Positions 1 through 7,395 are shown, numbered from the stretch's first letter. The stretch is 64,000 nt of DNA from Streptomyces tauricus (GCF_014650955.1 NZ_BMVY01000015.1:62001-126000), one strand, 5' to 3'. The notes: a model not told the origin generated them from the letters alone. A program made the numbers and translations.

Positions 1-1177
1 GCTTTTCGCGCCTGGCATGTTCCTCGCTGCGTTTCGCAAGCTCACGCATCAATGCCTGACCCCACGTGCTCAGCGCTTCTCCCAGATCTGATGACCAAAT
101 GATGTCCTGACGGTCAGATCGGATAAGATCTTCGTCTTCGTCCAGCCACTCGGCGTGAAGTTCACCGACGATGTAACTGCGCAGCTTGAACTCTCCATGA
201 AAGCCCGTGGCAATTCCGAAATCCATTGTCTGAGCCACGAACTTGCCGCGGGCGTAAATGCGGACGCCGGCCATGTTGGTGTCTTTGTAGGCCTTTTCGC
301 TATAGGCGACATAGCCGGTTACCGGGAGGAATGAAGATTCGAAAGGAACCGGCCTATCGGCGAGATCGATTCGAGTGCCCTCCATGAGGTCGATCTTGAG
401 TTGTCCGAGTGTGAACTGATCGGTCATAGAGGAGGCATTCTTGACGCAGACCCGCCAGTCGCTGCGTTCAAGGCCGAATCGTCCGGCAAGCTGCCTGTTC
501 AGCTCATCCCTGCTGGGAACGCGCTTCCGTGAGAAGTCCCTCAACTTGATAGTGGTTCCATGGTTCTTCGACCAGGTTCCGTCCGACTCGCCAATCTCGG
601 GGTGATAGTCCTTTTCCGTATCCGCGAGCATGTCAGGGAGGTGAAGGATTAGGTGAGAGGTGAGGTATCCATTGTCGGTTTTATCGCCGCCAGCAGAGAT
701 TACTTCCACGGTCTTGCAGATACCGAATGGGGCAAGTTTGCCAATGCCCTTTCTGCCCATTACTGGACGATTCTTTTCACGGGATTTGTCGCTACCCGTG
801 CGAGTGCGCCTGTCTGCGCCCACGGTCAAGTAGTGATGATTTATCTCGGCAGGGGTCATGCCGTGACCGTCATCGGCAATTGTGATTTCATATTGTGCAG
901 AAAGATGAGGAGCCTTGGGGTCGAATAGAAAAGCCCCCCAGGGTAAGGTGACCGTAACGTCCTCTGCGTCCGCGTCGTAGGAGTTGGCAATGAGTTCAGC
1001 CAAGACAGCTGAAACTCGGTCGTAGAGCTTGATGCCGAGCTTGTCAATCGTTAGCCGGCTGATGCGCATCGTGTAGACCGGTGCAGGTTCACTGCTCGGC
1101 GAGGCTGCGGCTGACTGCTCAGGCTCAGCCGGGGCAGTCATGGGAAGCTGCTCATGGCCGTTCGACGAGTCCGACAT
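1..1177 (-). CDS. GHKL (MORC/MutL/Hsp90-like) ATPase, 3' end beyond window
   Basis: I translated an uninterrupted minus-strand frame from ATG 1177 to the window edge (about 392 residues seen). Three Bergerat-fold ATP-binding motifs are present: N-box ELIANSYDADA near residues 61-71, DDGHGM at 102-107, and the lid motif GRKGIGK at 141-147. This is the GHKL superfamily (Hsp90, MutL, MORC). The first ~35 residues are Ser/Ala/Pro-rich and probably disordered. AGGGGG sits 5 nt before ATG 1177; a second ATG at 1180 is possible. The gene is divergent from a C5 methyltransferase 134 bp away. MORC/MutL-like ATPases beside DNA methylases are known in bacterial restriction-modification-like and defence clusters, so a defence role is inferred. 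Codons are AT-richer than in the chromosomal half. The C-terminal domain and partner genes lie to the left. Confidence 0.85.
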   Translation of the reverse strand, partial: MSDSSNGHEQLPMTAPAEPEQSAAASPSSEPAPVYTMRISRLTIDKLGIKLYDRVSAVLAELIANSYDADAEDVTVTLPWGAFLFDPKAPHLSAQYEITIADDGHGMTPAEINHHYLTVGADRRTRTGSDKSREKNRPVMGRKGIGKLAPFGICKTVEVISAGGDKTDNGYLTSHLILHLPDMLADTEKDYHPEIGESDGTWSKNHGTTIKLRDFSRKRVPSRDELNRQLAGRFGLERSDWRVCVKNASSMTDQFTLGQLKIDLMEGTRIDLADRPVPFESSFLPVTGYVAYSEKAYKDTNMAGVRIYARGKFVAQTMDFGIATGFHGEFKLRSYIVGELHAEWLDEDEDLIRSDRQDIIWSSDLGEALSTWGQALMRELAKRSEEHARREK

Positions 1178-1310
1178 CATGTCCCCCTAGCGGTTGCGGC
1201 GGTGGGCACGACATCTTGCATGACGCTTCGTCACCTTGCCTAGGGCGCACGCGGGTTGCGGGGAGCGCACACCATGGTCACGAGGCACTACGTTGAGCTA
1301 ACATCCAGCC

Positions 1311-2339
1311 GTGACAAAGCCAACTGCCATTGACCTCTTCGCAGGAGCCGGCGGAGCCACCCAGGGGCTCGTGGGAGCTGGCTTCTCTGTCCTGGGCGCG
1401 GTCGAGATCGACTCCGATGCGGCTGCTACACATGCCAAGAACCATCCTGGTTCGCACCTGTGGGAGACGGATATCCGCTCGCTACAGGCTTCCAAGATGC
1501 GCAGGCAGTTGGGGTTAGCTTCCGGTGAATTAACACTGCTTAAGACCTGCCCGCCCTGTCAGGGGTTTTCGTCGCTTGCATCTGGCAAGGGGCTGATGGA
1601 CCATGAGCGTAACGATCTCGTTTTGCATACTGTCAGATTCGTGCGTGCACTGATGCCGCAGGCCGTTCTATTGGAAAATGTACTTGGGCTGGGAAAAGAC
1701 GCACGCCTCCAATATGTGCGGGACTCGCTTCATTCTCTAGGTTACGTGTCAATGGTTTATCGGTTCGTAGCTTCCGATTTTGCTGTGCCGCAACGCAGGC
1801 GTCGTCTAATTATGCTCGCTCTCAGAGGGAAGCGGCGGAACCTCCCCCAGGATATTGCCGATCTCATTCCTGACCTGCGCGGTTCTGTGTCGGTCAGGAC
1901 TGCATTCTCCGAATTGGAAGCGGCCAATAGGGCAGACGACCCGCTAGACCGCTATCGGAAAAGCTCTGACAAGGTTCAGCGTCGAATTGAGGCCATCCCT
2001 GTTGGTGGAGGGCGCCTAGACCTCCCAGAGGAACACCAGCTCGATTGCCACAAGAAGGTTGGTACAAAACATGCCCTTGCTTCGTATGGTCGCATCAAGT
2101 GGGATTCTCCTGCGCCAACGATGACCACCCGCTGTACTACTCCTGCTTGTGGAACGTTCGTCCACCCTGAGAAGCATCGCGGAATCACCTTGCGGGAAGC
2201 CGCCACATTGCAGACGTTCCCGTCGGACTATGACTTTCAGGGGGACTACGGTTCCATTGAGCGGCAGATCGGAAATGCCGTCCCCGTGCGCATGGCGTCT
2301 GTTCTTGGAGAGACCGTACTGCGGACGCTGAATTCCTAA
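1311..2339 (+). CDS. DNA cytosine-5 methyltransferase
   Basis: A 342-residue C5-MTase of ordinary length with all hallmark motifs. Motif I DLFAGAGGATQGL is at residues 8-20. The catalytic motif IV PCQ has Cys83, motif VI is ENV at 122-124, motif VIII is QRRRRL, and motif X RQIGNAVP lies near the C-terminus. It methylates cytosine C5 using S-adenosylmethionine; the target site cannot be read from the sequence. The start is GTG 1311, which places motif I at the usual distance from the N-terminus. The 133 bp between it and the divergent GHKL ATPase must carry both promoters. It has many A/T-ending codons, unlike chromosomal genes here, which suggests recent acquisition. The pairing suggests a self/non-self marking system. 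It is unrelated in detail to the second MTase at 12328. Confidence 0.93.
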   Translation: MTKPTAIDLFAGAGGATQGLVGAGFSVLGAVEIDSDAAATHAKNHPGSHLWETDIRSLQASKMRRQLGLASGELTLLKTCPPCQGFSSLASGKGLMDHERNDLVLHTVRFVRALMPQAVLLENVLGLGKDARLQYVRDSLHSLGYVSMVYRFVASDFAVPQRRRRLIMLALRGKRRNLPQDIADLIPDLRGSVSVRTAFSELEAANRADDPLDRYRKSSDKVQRRIEAIPVGGGRLDLPEEHQLDCHKKVGTKHALASYGRIKWDSPAPTMTTRCTTPACGTFVHPEKHRGITLREAATLQTFPSDYDFQGDYGSIERQIGNAVPVRMASVLGETVLRTLNS

Positions 2340-2506
2340 TGGCCTGAGTGTGTGCTCTGCTCGGACTCGCCGCCTTTTTTCGACCCTATAGGAAGTGAGC
2401 GATGGGGAAGGGTGGGGCCCGGCCGTCGCCGCGACTACGTCGCCGTCCCTAGGCGTGATCGTGGGACCCTGGCATCGGGTGATGTCGTGAATCAAGAGGA
2501 GTTGAA

Positions 2507-2953
2507 GTGTCGGAGGCCAGTCCGCGCGGAACTTACCTGATCATTGCGGAGACGCTGCGAAACGAGATTCAGGCGGACCAGGGTGGCGACACCTTGCCGT
2601 CAGAGGCCGACCTGATGAACTCGCACGACGTCTCCCGGAACACGATCCGGCGCGCGCTCAAGGTGCTCGAAGCTGACGGGGTTGTCGAGTCTGCCCCCGG
2701 GATCGGGTGGCGCGTGGTCAGGGGAGGCGACCGCCGGTCGCTCGCGGAGCGCATGACGGACGTGATCAAAGAGGACTCCCTCTCGGTGGGGGACACGTAC
2801 CCGTCCGAAGCGAAACTGTGTGAGCGGTTCGGTGCGTCTCGGACCGCAGTGCGCCGTGTTCTCGCCCAGATGGAGGGAAACGGCCTGCTTGCCACCGTGC
2901 ATGGCAAGGGGCGAACCGTGCGTGCCCTCCCGACTCGCACCGCGCGGTCGTAG
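2507..2953 (+). CDS. GntR-type regulator with two tandem winged-helix domains
   Basis: A 148-residue protein made of two consecutive GntR DNA-binding domains, roughly residues 6-67 and 72-138. Each has the signature LPSE/YPSE-x-LxxxxxxSRxxVRRxL followed by a 'G(K/W)G' wing. There is no room for an effector-binding domain. Start GTG 2507 has AAGAGGAG 5 nt upstream. In AICEs of the pSAM2 type, GntR proteins (KorSA) repress the replication and transfer activator, so this is the probable copy-control or maintenance repressor (inference from position). The stop is 11 bp before the HD gene, so the two are probably cotranscribed. Confidence 0.85.
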   Translation: MSEASPRGTYLIIAETLRNEIQADQGGDTLPSEADLMNSHDVSRNTIRRALKVLEADGVVESAPGIGWRVVRGGDRRSLAERMTDVIKEDSLSVGDTYPSEAKLCERFGASRTAVRRVLAQMEGNGLLATVHGKGRTVRALPTRTARS

Positions 2954-2964
2954 TCTTGACCGCC

Positions 2965-3534
2965 ATGGGACTGACTGAGTGGGCGTACACGCTCTCTGAA
3001 TCGTTGCTTTCCGATCCGCTCCCGCGCCGGTGGGAGCACTCGCTAGGGGTCGCCAAGCGTGCTCGCTCCCTGAGCCCGATCCTGCGAGACGATGCGGAGC
3101 TGCTGGAAGCCGCCGCCGTGCTCCATGACATCGGCTATTCGCCGGCCATCGCCACCACGGGCTTCCATCCCTTGGACGGTGCGCGGTTCCTCAGGGATCA
3201 GGAAGGCGCGGACGAACGGGTTGTTCGCCTTGTGGCCCATCACTCCTGCGCCTTGCTGGAAGCGGAGGAACGCGGACTTCGCGAGGAACTTGAGAGTGAG
3301 TTCGAGCTAGAGCGCCCCGACCTGGTCGACGCCTTGCTCTACTGCGACATGACGACGACGCCGGACGGGACGCAGACGACACCGTCTGAGCGGCTGGACG
3401 AGATCGTCAAGCGATACGGCCCCGACACGATCGTCGGTCGATTCATCCAACGAGCGGCCCCCGAGATCCACGCAGCGTCGAAGCGCGTGGGAGACCGGAT
3501 GGCGGAAGTCCCTGCGGGTGGTCAGCCGAGGTAA
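2965..3534 (+). CDS. HD-domain phosphohydrolase
   Basis: A 189-residue HD-superfamily protein. The metal-binding His comes from the WEHSLGVA segment (about residue 24), the HD pair is in VLHDIGY (about 55), further histidines are in the FHPLDG and AHHS segments, and a late Asp is in YCDMTT. The family hydrolyses phosphate esters or nucleotides; the substrate is unknown. I chose ATG 2965; TTG 2956 is also in frame. It follows the GntR gene by 11 bp and runs tail to tail into the NUDIX gene, overlapping it by 13 bp. HD and NUDIX genes beside each other are frequent in AICE regulatory blocks, where a role in clearing a nucleotide signal has been suggested but is not shown here. Confidence 0.85.
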   Translation: MGLTEWAYTLSESLLSDPLPRRWEHSLGVAKRARSLSPILRDDAELLEAAAVLHDIGYSPAIATTGFHPLDGARFLRDQEGADERVVRLVAHHSCALLEAEERGLREELESEFELERPDLVDALLYCDMTTTPDGTQTTPSERLDEIVKRYGPDTIVGRFIQRAAPEIHAASKRVGDRMAEVPAGGQPR

Positions 3535-3995
3535 GGCTCACGCCGCGCGTCATCAAGACCATGCCGGATGCGCAGCATCATCGAAGGATGGATGTCCAGC
3601 TCGTCAAGGTCCGCCGGATCAATCCAGCGGACCTCTTTCGACTCGCTACTCGTGCGCAGGGACCCGCCGACCTGGTGAGCACGGAAGCAGATGGAGAACT
3701 GTTGCCGTACCTCGCCGTCGTCGTACGCCAACACGTGCTCAGGGTCGGTGTATAGCCCGACGATGTTGTCTACCTCAACGTTGATACCGGTCTCTTCCAG
3801 CACCTCACGAACGACGGTGTCCGCGATGCGCTCGCCGATGTCGTGGCCGCCACCGGGCAGGGCCCAAAGGTCGTTGTCGGTCTTGTGGATGAGCAACAGC
3901 CGCCCCGTGTCGTCTCGGACCACCGCCGTCACGGAGGGGACCACAGAGTTGGCCGTAGGGGCATTCGGGTCACGGAAGTAGTCAATTCGGCTCAT
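3522..3995 (-). CDS. NUDIX hydrolase
   Basis: A 157-residue NUDIX protein. The complete Nudix box (G-x5-E-x7-R-E-x-x-x-E-E-x-G-I) starts at the LPGGGHDIGE segment and ends at REVLEETGI. It should bind Mg2+ and cleave a nucleoside diphosphate linked to another moiety; the substrate is unknown. The start is ATG 3995, which overlaps the TGA of the upstream XRE gene, so the two are translationally coupled. A longer reading to 4049 would run inside the regulator and is not needed. In AICEs of this kind NUDIX proteins sit beside the Pra-like activators. The 3' end overlaps the convergent HD gene by 13 bp. Confidence 0.9.
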   Translation of the reverse strand: MSRIDYFRDPNAPTANSVVPSVTAVVRDDTGRLLLIHKTDNDLWALPGGGHDIGERIADTVVREVLEETGINVEVDNIVGLYTDPEHVLAYDDGEVRQQFSICFRAHQVGGSLRTSSESKEVRWIDPADLDELDIHPSMMLRIRHGLDDARREPYLG

Positions 3996-4762
3996 CAGTT
4001 CGTGCCTTCCCAGTCGGCCGGTGACGAGATCGGACGGGCCGACTGCCACACCTTCTCAACGCTCTCAGCGTAGGCGTCGAAGAGTTCACCGCCCGGGACA
4101 CGTCGCAGGTGCAGCACCGGGGCCATGTAGGCGCCAACCCCGTAGAGGTGGCCGTTCGCCAACATTTCGTCATCGGCACGGTAGATCGAGTTGTAGAGCG
4201 TGGTGCAGTGCAAGCGGAACTCGACACCGGGGAGACCGAAGAGTGGGCTGTAGTTGACCAGGGCGTTTCGAACCTTGCCCGCCATCGCCTCCCCAATCCC
4301 TTCGTCCTCGCCGCGCACGGCCACGGCGGGTGAGGTGGGCTCTCCCAGCATGAGGCGGACGGGTACCCCGTCGGCCGCCTTCTCCTTCACGATGCGATGA
4401 AACGTCGCGTCCTCGGTGAGCCAGAACCCGGAGTACACCAGTAGGTCAAACTGTCGGGTTGCCTTGGCGTACAGGTTCGTCCAAAGGGTCGGCGTGACGA
4501 CGGACCGGTGCGGATACAGCCTGACCAACTCTGCGTTGCCGGTAGCTGTCACTTCGGCCGATGTCCGTTCGTCCGGCCAGAGGTACGACACTTCGCACTG
4601 CAAGAGTGAGGCCGTCGCGTACTGGAAGCGGCGATATGGCTTGCGCTCCGGGTCGTTGATCCAGCGTTCGACTGTCTTGGCCGAGACCCCCAGCCGTTCT
4701 GCGACTTCATCAAGGGTTAGGCCCAAGTCGACTATCGCGCCACGCAGTCGCTCGTTCGCCAC
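3995..4762 (-). CDS. XRE-family regulator with C-terminal PLD-like domain
   Basis: A 255-residue protein. An N-terminal helix-turn-helix (about residues 1-55: ANERLRGAI, LTLDEVAERLGVSAKTVERW) is followed by a ~190-residue domain. Its sequence (FDLLVYSGFWL, VRLMLGEP, LYNSIYRADDEMLANGHLYG) resembles the phospholipase-D-like domain found on many Streptomyces XRE regulators, but I do not see a clean HxK catalytic motif. I chose GTG 4762 because GGAGG lies 6 nt upstream and the protein then begins at the HTH; the open frame to 4867 adds an unlikely leader. It is coupled to the NUDIX gene. It probably controls the NUDIX gene or the element's transfer genes. Confidence 0.8.
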   Translation of the reverse strand: MANERLRGAIVDLGLTLDEVAERLGVSAKTVERWINDPERKPYRRFQYATASLLQCEVSYLWPDERTSAEVTATGNAELVRLYPHRSVVTPTLWTNLYAKATRQFDLLVYSGFWLTEDATFHRIVKEKAADGVPVRLMLGEPTSPAVAVRGEDEGIGEAMAGKVRNALVNYSPLFGLPGVEFRLHCTTLYNSIYRADDEMLANGHLYGVGAYMAPVLHLRRVPGGELFDAYAESVEKVWQSARPISSPADWEGTN

Positions 4763-4778
4763 GTCCAACCTCCGCTTG

Positions 4779-4829
4779 CTTGGGACGACTTGGTACGACT
4801 TCACGCTAACCAAGAACGACCCAGGTCGT
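4779..4829. promoter_or_regulatory. Possible operator repeats upstream of the XRE gene
   Basis: Two adjacent 10-mers CTTGGGACGA (4779-4788) and CTTGGTACGA (4789-4798) repeat with one helical turn of spacing. An inverted repeat ACGACC-CA-GGTCGT lies at 4816-4829. The first part falls in the 43-bp gap between the XRE gene and the small gene upstream; the second overlaps that gene's last codons. Autoregulation by the XRE protein is inferred. Confidence 0.35.
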
Positions 4830-5087
4830 ACAGGTGCGAAGTCGAACGTCGGCGCTGTCGGCGCCACGCTGTAGGTACATCGAGCGCGAGGGGTGCGCGA
4901 ACTCCAACCAGCCGAAGGGCTTGACGGGGCGAACTTCCCTCTGCAAGATGAGGAACACGTAATACATGTTCCTCTCGTTCAGGTCGCTCCGGCGACCGAG
5001 CGAGCACAACAACTCCACAGCGTGATCCACCACAGATACGACGGCCGTGACGACTCCGGCTGAGGTGAGCGGAGACCAGTCGGTCAC
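4806..5087 (-). CDS. Hypothetical protein upstream of the XRE gene
   Basis: A 93-residue open frame starting at GTG 5087 and ending at TAG 4806. I do not recognise it. It is included because about 80% of its codons end in G or C and it has an even mix of residues (for example the NMYYVFLILQREVRP stretch), as in real genes of this element. It sits 43 bp upstream of the XRE start in the same direction. GGGAG directly abuts the start, which is tighter than usual, so a start a few codons further in is possible. One hydrophobic segment near residues 11-25 could be a buried helix. Confidence 0.5.
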   Translation of the reverse strand: MTDWSPLTSAGVVTAVVSVVDHAVELLCSLGRRSDLNERNMYYVFLILQREVRPVKPFGWLEFAHPSRSMYLQRGADSADVRLRTCTTWVVLG

Positions 5088-5348
5088 CTCCCGTCAGGGA
5101 CACGCACCGACTCAAAAGAACGGATCTGCCCAAGGGCAACCACGCCGCGCGAAGAGACCGAGATGCGATTCCTCGGAAGAGCGGGACTGAGGCACAGATC
5201 CATATCGCGTACGACGGGCCGTCACCTCCCGCAAAAGGTGGCCGGCGCGGGGCAAGGCCCGCGCACTGACTACCGCCCCGATGGTCGCAGACCAGGTTCG
5301 ACTCCTGGTCGGGGCGCCGCTCCCGCCGCGCTTGCGGCGCGGGAGCTT
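5088..5348. other. Non-coding stretch with divergent promoters
   Basis: No coding frame with a credible start. It must carry the promoter for the minus-strand regulatory genes and the one for the transfer operon. It contains the tRNA-like element at 5275-5315 and a short inverted repeat CACCT-CCCGCAAA-AGGTG around 5223-5240. I see no other structure I can support. Confidence 0.5.
5275..5315 (+). ncRNA. tRNA-like hairpin (acceptor stem plus T-arm)
   Basis: GCCCCGA (5275-5281) pairs with TCGGGGC (5309-5315) like a 7-bp acceptor stem. Inside is a perfect T-arm look-alike: CCAGG (5292-5296), loop TTCGACT, CCTGG (5304-5308). Only 10 nt remain between the 5' acceptor strand and the T-stem, so the D-arm and anticodon arm are missing; TGGTC-GCA-GACCA (5282-5294) can form a competing hairpin. 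It is not a functional tRNA by structure. It could be a decayed tRNA, a tRNA mimic or an attachment-site relic. Confidence 0.5.
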
Positions 5349-5392
5349 CGGGACGGCCGTCTCTCACCACCTGCACGACCGCGGCCGTCCCG
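5349..5392 (+). promoter_or_regulatory. AICE stem-loop A, upstream of the DUF4097-type gene
   Basis: An 11-bp perfect stem: CGGGACGGCCG (5349-5359) pairs with CGGCCGTCCCG (5382-5392). The loop begins with CTCTCACCA and ends with GACC. It ends 47 nt before ATG 5440. It is one of five such structures in the element (also 6257, 8832, 12249, 13615). There is no T-tract after the stem, so it does not look like a simple terminator. Confidence 0.7.
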
Positions 5393-5439
5393 CTCGCACG
5401 TTCCGGTCCCACTCCAACGGCTCTTTGAGGAGCTTGACC

Positions 5440-6213
5440 ATGACCGAGCGCACCTTTGACTCGCAGTCCTCCGGCCCGATCGTGCTGGGGCTGTCGCTGC
5501 CGGTCGGCAACGTCCACGTGCAGGTACTCAGCAGCGTCACGACCGCCCGCATCACGCTGCACACCGACGACAGCACGGGGCCCGCGGCCGACGCGGTCAA
5601 CCGGGCCCGTACCCGCCAGGACGGGCAGGCGCTGGCCATCGAGGTGCCGGAGATGCCGGGCAACGTGATGGTGCAGAGCGTGCGCGGCAACCGCGTCACG
5701 CAGAGCGTCGGCACGGTCTACGGATCGGTGACCGGCGTGACCATCATCAACGGCCGCGTCGTCTCCGGTGACGGCAGCAACATGCAGACCGTCAGTCCCG
5801 TCACGGCCACGGTGACGCTGCCCGCCGGATCGTCGCTCGCGGTGGTCTCCACTTCCGCGGACGCGTTCGTGTCCGGCTACGTCGACCGGATGGAGTTCCG
5901 CTCCGTCTCCGGCGACCTGGACGCCGATGGGGTCCGGACGCTCACCGCGAACACCACCTCCGGCGACATCAGCATCGGCCGTGTGACCGAGCAGGTCACC
6001 GCCCGCTCCGTATCCGGTGACATCACGGTGGATCTGTACGACGGCCGCACGGCCGCCCTGAACGCCACCTCCGGTGACATCACCGTGCAGGCCACGGGCG
6101 CCGCTTCCGGCGCGGTGAGCGCGCACAGCGTCTCCGGTGACGTCCGGATCTCCGGCGCCCGGCACCTGAGCGTGTCCGCGAACAGCGTCTCCGGGTGCGT
6201 CCGCAACCGCTGA
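5440..6213 (+). CDS. DUF4097-type beta-strand-repeat protein
   Basis: A 257-residue protein whose C-terminal half repeats the motif (S/T)-(V/T)-SGD-(I/V/L) about every 20 residues (SVSGDLD, NTTSGDIS, SVSGDIT, NATSGDIT, SVSGDVR, NSVSGC). This is typical of DUF4097 putative beta-solenoid proteins. There is no signal peptide or membrane helix, so it is probably cytoplasmic. ATG 5440 has GAGGAG 7 nt upstream. It is the first gene of the transfer operon and lies between stem-loops A and B. Its function is unknown; a scaffold or adhesin-like role is only a family association. The final repeat replaces the usual Asp by Cys (SGC). Confidence 0.8.
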   Translation: MTERTFDSQSSGPIVLGLSLPVGNVHVQVLSSVTTARITLHTDDSTGPAADAVNRARTRQDGQALAIEVPEMPGNVMVQSVRGNRVTQSVGTVYGSVTGVTIINGRVVSGDGSNMQTVSPVTATVTLPAGSSLAVVSTSADAFVSGYVDRMEFRSVSGDLDADGVRTLTANTTSGDISIGRVTEQVTARSVSGDITVDLYDGRTAALNATSGDITVQATGAASGAVSAHSVSGDVRISGARHLSVSANSVSGCVRNR

Positions 6214-6256
6214 CCTCCCCGCTGCCGCCCCGCGCGGCCCGCGGTCGCTCACCTTC

Positions 6257-6298
6257 CCGGGCCGGTCGCCTCTCACCAAATCACCGCGACCGGCCCGG
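6257..6298 (+). promoter_or_regulatory. AICE stem-loop B, upstream of the small acidic protein gene
   Basis: A 13-bp perfect stem: positions 6257-6269 (CCGGGCCGGTCGC) pair with 6286-6298. The 16-nt loop is CTCTCACCAAATCACC. The tail GTTCTCCCTGTCCCTCC follows and is shared with copies C and E. It ends 34 nt before ATG 6333. The stem differs from A, C and D but keeps full pairing. Confidence 0.75.
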
Positions 6299-6332
6299 TT
6301 CTCCCTGTCCCTCCATCCTCCGGAGATCTTTC

Positions 6333-6623
6333 ATGCGTACCTACATCGGCCGCCAACAGGCCGTTTCCGCCGATGACTTCGCGGAACTCGCGCTCGGCAC
6401 CCCGGTTGAGCTGTGGCTCGGGGTCGAGGGCGAGAGCGACGAAGAGCGCGCGGCCCGCGAGGACGCGGCGCGCGACATCCTCGCCGACACCCCGAACCTG
6501 CCCGACGACCTGATCCGCATGGCCGCGCAGGTCATCGAGGACAACCCGGACCTGTTCGACGTCACCCCGCCGACCCGCCCCGCCCGGCGCCGCCGCGCGG
6601 CACGCAAGGTGGTGGCCGCATGA
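6333..6623 (+). CDS. Small acidic AICE protein of unknown function
   Basis: A 96-residue protein. It is acidic in the middle (GVEGESDEERAAREDAARD) with a basic, Arg-rich tail (RPARRRRAARK). I do not recognise a named domain. ATG 6333 is preceded by CGGAG about 8 nt upstream. The TGA overlaps the ATG of the next gene (ATGA), so the two are translationally coupled. It sits between stem-loop B and the PycTM-like gene. The layout suggests a small partner or regulator of the transfer proteins; this is inference only. Confidence 0.75.
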   Translation: MRTYIGRQQAVSADDFAELALGTPVELWLGVEGESDEERAAREDAARDILADTPNLPDDLIRMAAQVIEDNPDLFDVTPPTRPARRRRAARKVVAA

Positions 6624-7069
6624 GCGCCCCGGACACCCTGCTCGCCGCCGCTCACGCGGAGGTGAAAGCGGAGATCGCGCGGACCGACACCAAGACCGGT
6701 CTCCTGCTCGCGTTCGTCGGTGCGGTCCTCGCCGGATCGTGGGCGGTCGCCAAGGACATGCCGATGAACCTCCCCGCCTGCATCGCGGGCGGTCTCGGCA
6801 TGGCGCTGCTGATCGCGGCGGCCGGTCTGCTGTTGCGGTCGGTGCGCCCGAACCTGGGCGGTGGCCGGCACGGCTTCCCGCTGTGGGCCACGCTCACCAC
6901 GGACGAGATCACCGCGTCCCTGTCCAACGACGGTGCTGCGCACATCGCGGGCCTGTCCCGTATCGCGGTGGCCAAGTTCACCGGCCTGAAGCGCTCGGTC
7001 GACCTGACCTGTGCGGGCGGCGCGCTGCTCATCCTCGCCGCCCTGATCACGGCCGGAGGTGCCGCATGA
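6620..7069 (+). CDS. PycTM-like (Pycsar effector family) membrane protein
   Basis: A 149-residue protein with helices at about residues 27-43, 49-73 and 126-146, preceded by an amphipathic N-terminal segment (AAAHAEVKAEIARTDTKTGLLLAF). This pattern, with 'R-x-D-x-K-x-G-x-L-L-x-x' before the first helix, matches the PycTM domain, the membrane effector of Pycsar cyclic-pyrimidine defence systems. The start ATG 6620 overlaps the upstream TGA, and its own stop overlaps the next ATG, so it is embedded in the transfer operon. No uridylate or cytidylate cyclase is visible nearby, so a defence role is doubtful; a transfer or membrane-depolarising role in conjugation or entry exclusion is possible. 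Confidence 0.7.
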   Translation: MSAPDTLLAAAHAEVKAEIARTDTKTGLLLAFVGAVLAGSWAVAKDMPMNLPACIAGGLGMALLIAAAGLLLRSVRPNLGGGRHGFPLWATLTTDEITASLSNDGAAHIAGLSRIAVAKFTGLKRSVDLTCAGGALLILAALITAGGAA

Positions 7070-7395
7070 GCGGGAACCTGACGCTGGACGACGTGGCCGT
7101 GCCTCTGCGGGCGCTGCGTCTGCTGTCCGTGGACTTCGGGCACCTGTCGGGTCCGAGCGTGCACGTGTCGACCATCTACCCGGAGCGGCTGGAGCTGACG
7201 TTCTACGACGACCCGGCCGGCTTCGAGGCGTGGCGGGAGGCCCTGAGGATCGCCCCGGACGCGGTGACCTACCGCGTACAGAACGACGGGCAGACGGGAG
7301 TCCTGAGCGCGAGCGTCGACCACGCGGGCGCCACGGTGCGCCTGACGGGTTACGCGGACATCGTGGCTCCGGTTCTGGTCGGGGGTGCGGCATGA
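7066..7395 (+). CDS. Hypothetical AICE protein
   Basis: A 109-residue soluble protein that I do not recognise. It begins MSGNLTLDDVAVPLRALRLL and carries a predicted alpha/beta pattern (VSTIYPERLELTFYDDPAG, ATVRLTGYADIVAPV). The start ATG 7066 overlaps the upstream stop by 4 bp and its TGA overlaps the next ATG, so it is part of the coupled operon 6333-8755. There is no signal peptide, membrane helix or cysteine. Position suggests an accessory transfer protein. Confidence 0.75.
   Translation: MSGNLTLDDVAVPLRALRLLSVDFGHLSGPSVHVSTIYPERLELTFYDDPAGFEAWREALRIAPDAVTYRVQNDGQTGVLSASVDHAGATVRLTGYADIVAPVLVGGAA

Noticed and set aside
1-2506. Left attachment site of the AICE
   Set aside because: I looked for a copy of the tRNA-Cys 3' end (GTGGCGGGAATTG) in this part and found none; the left end is outside the window.
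5275-5315. Functional tRNA
   Set aside because: Only acceptor and T-arm are present; D and anticodon arms cannot form.
4801-6279. 492-residue minus-strand open frame, rich in Arg/Gly/Asp/His
   Set aside because: Antisense shadow of the DUF4097-type gene and its flanks; no start signal and low-complexity composition typical of GC-rich reverse frames.
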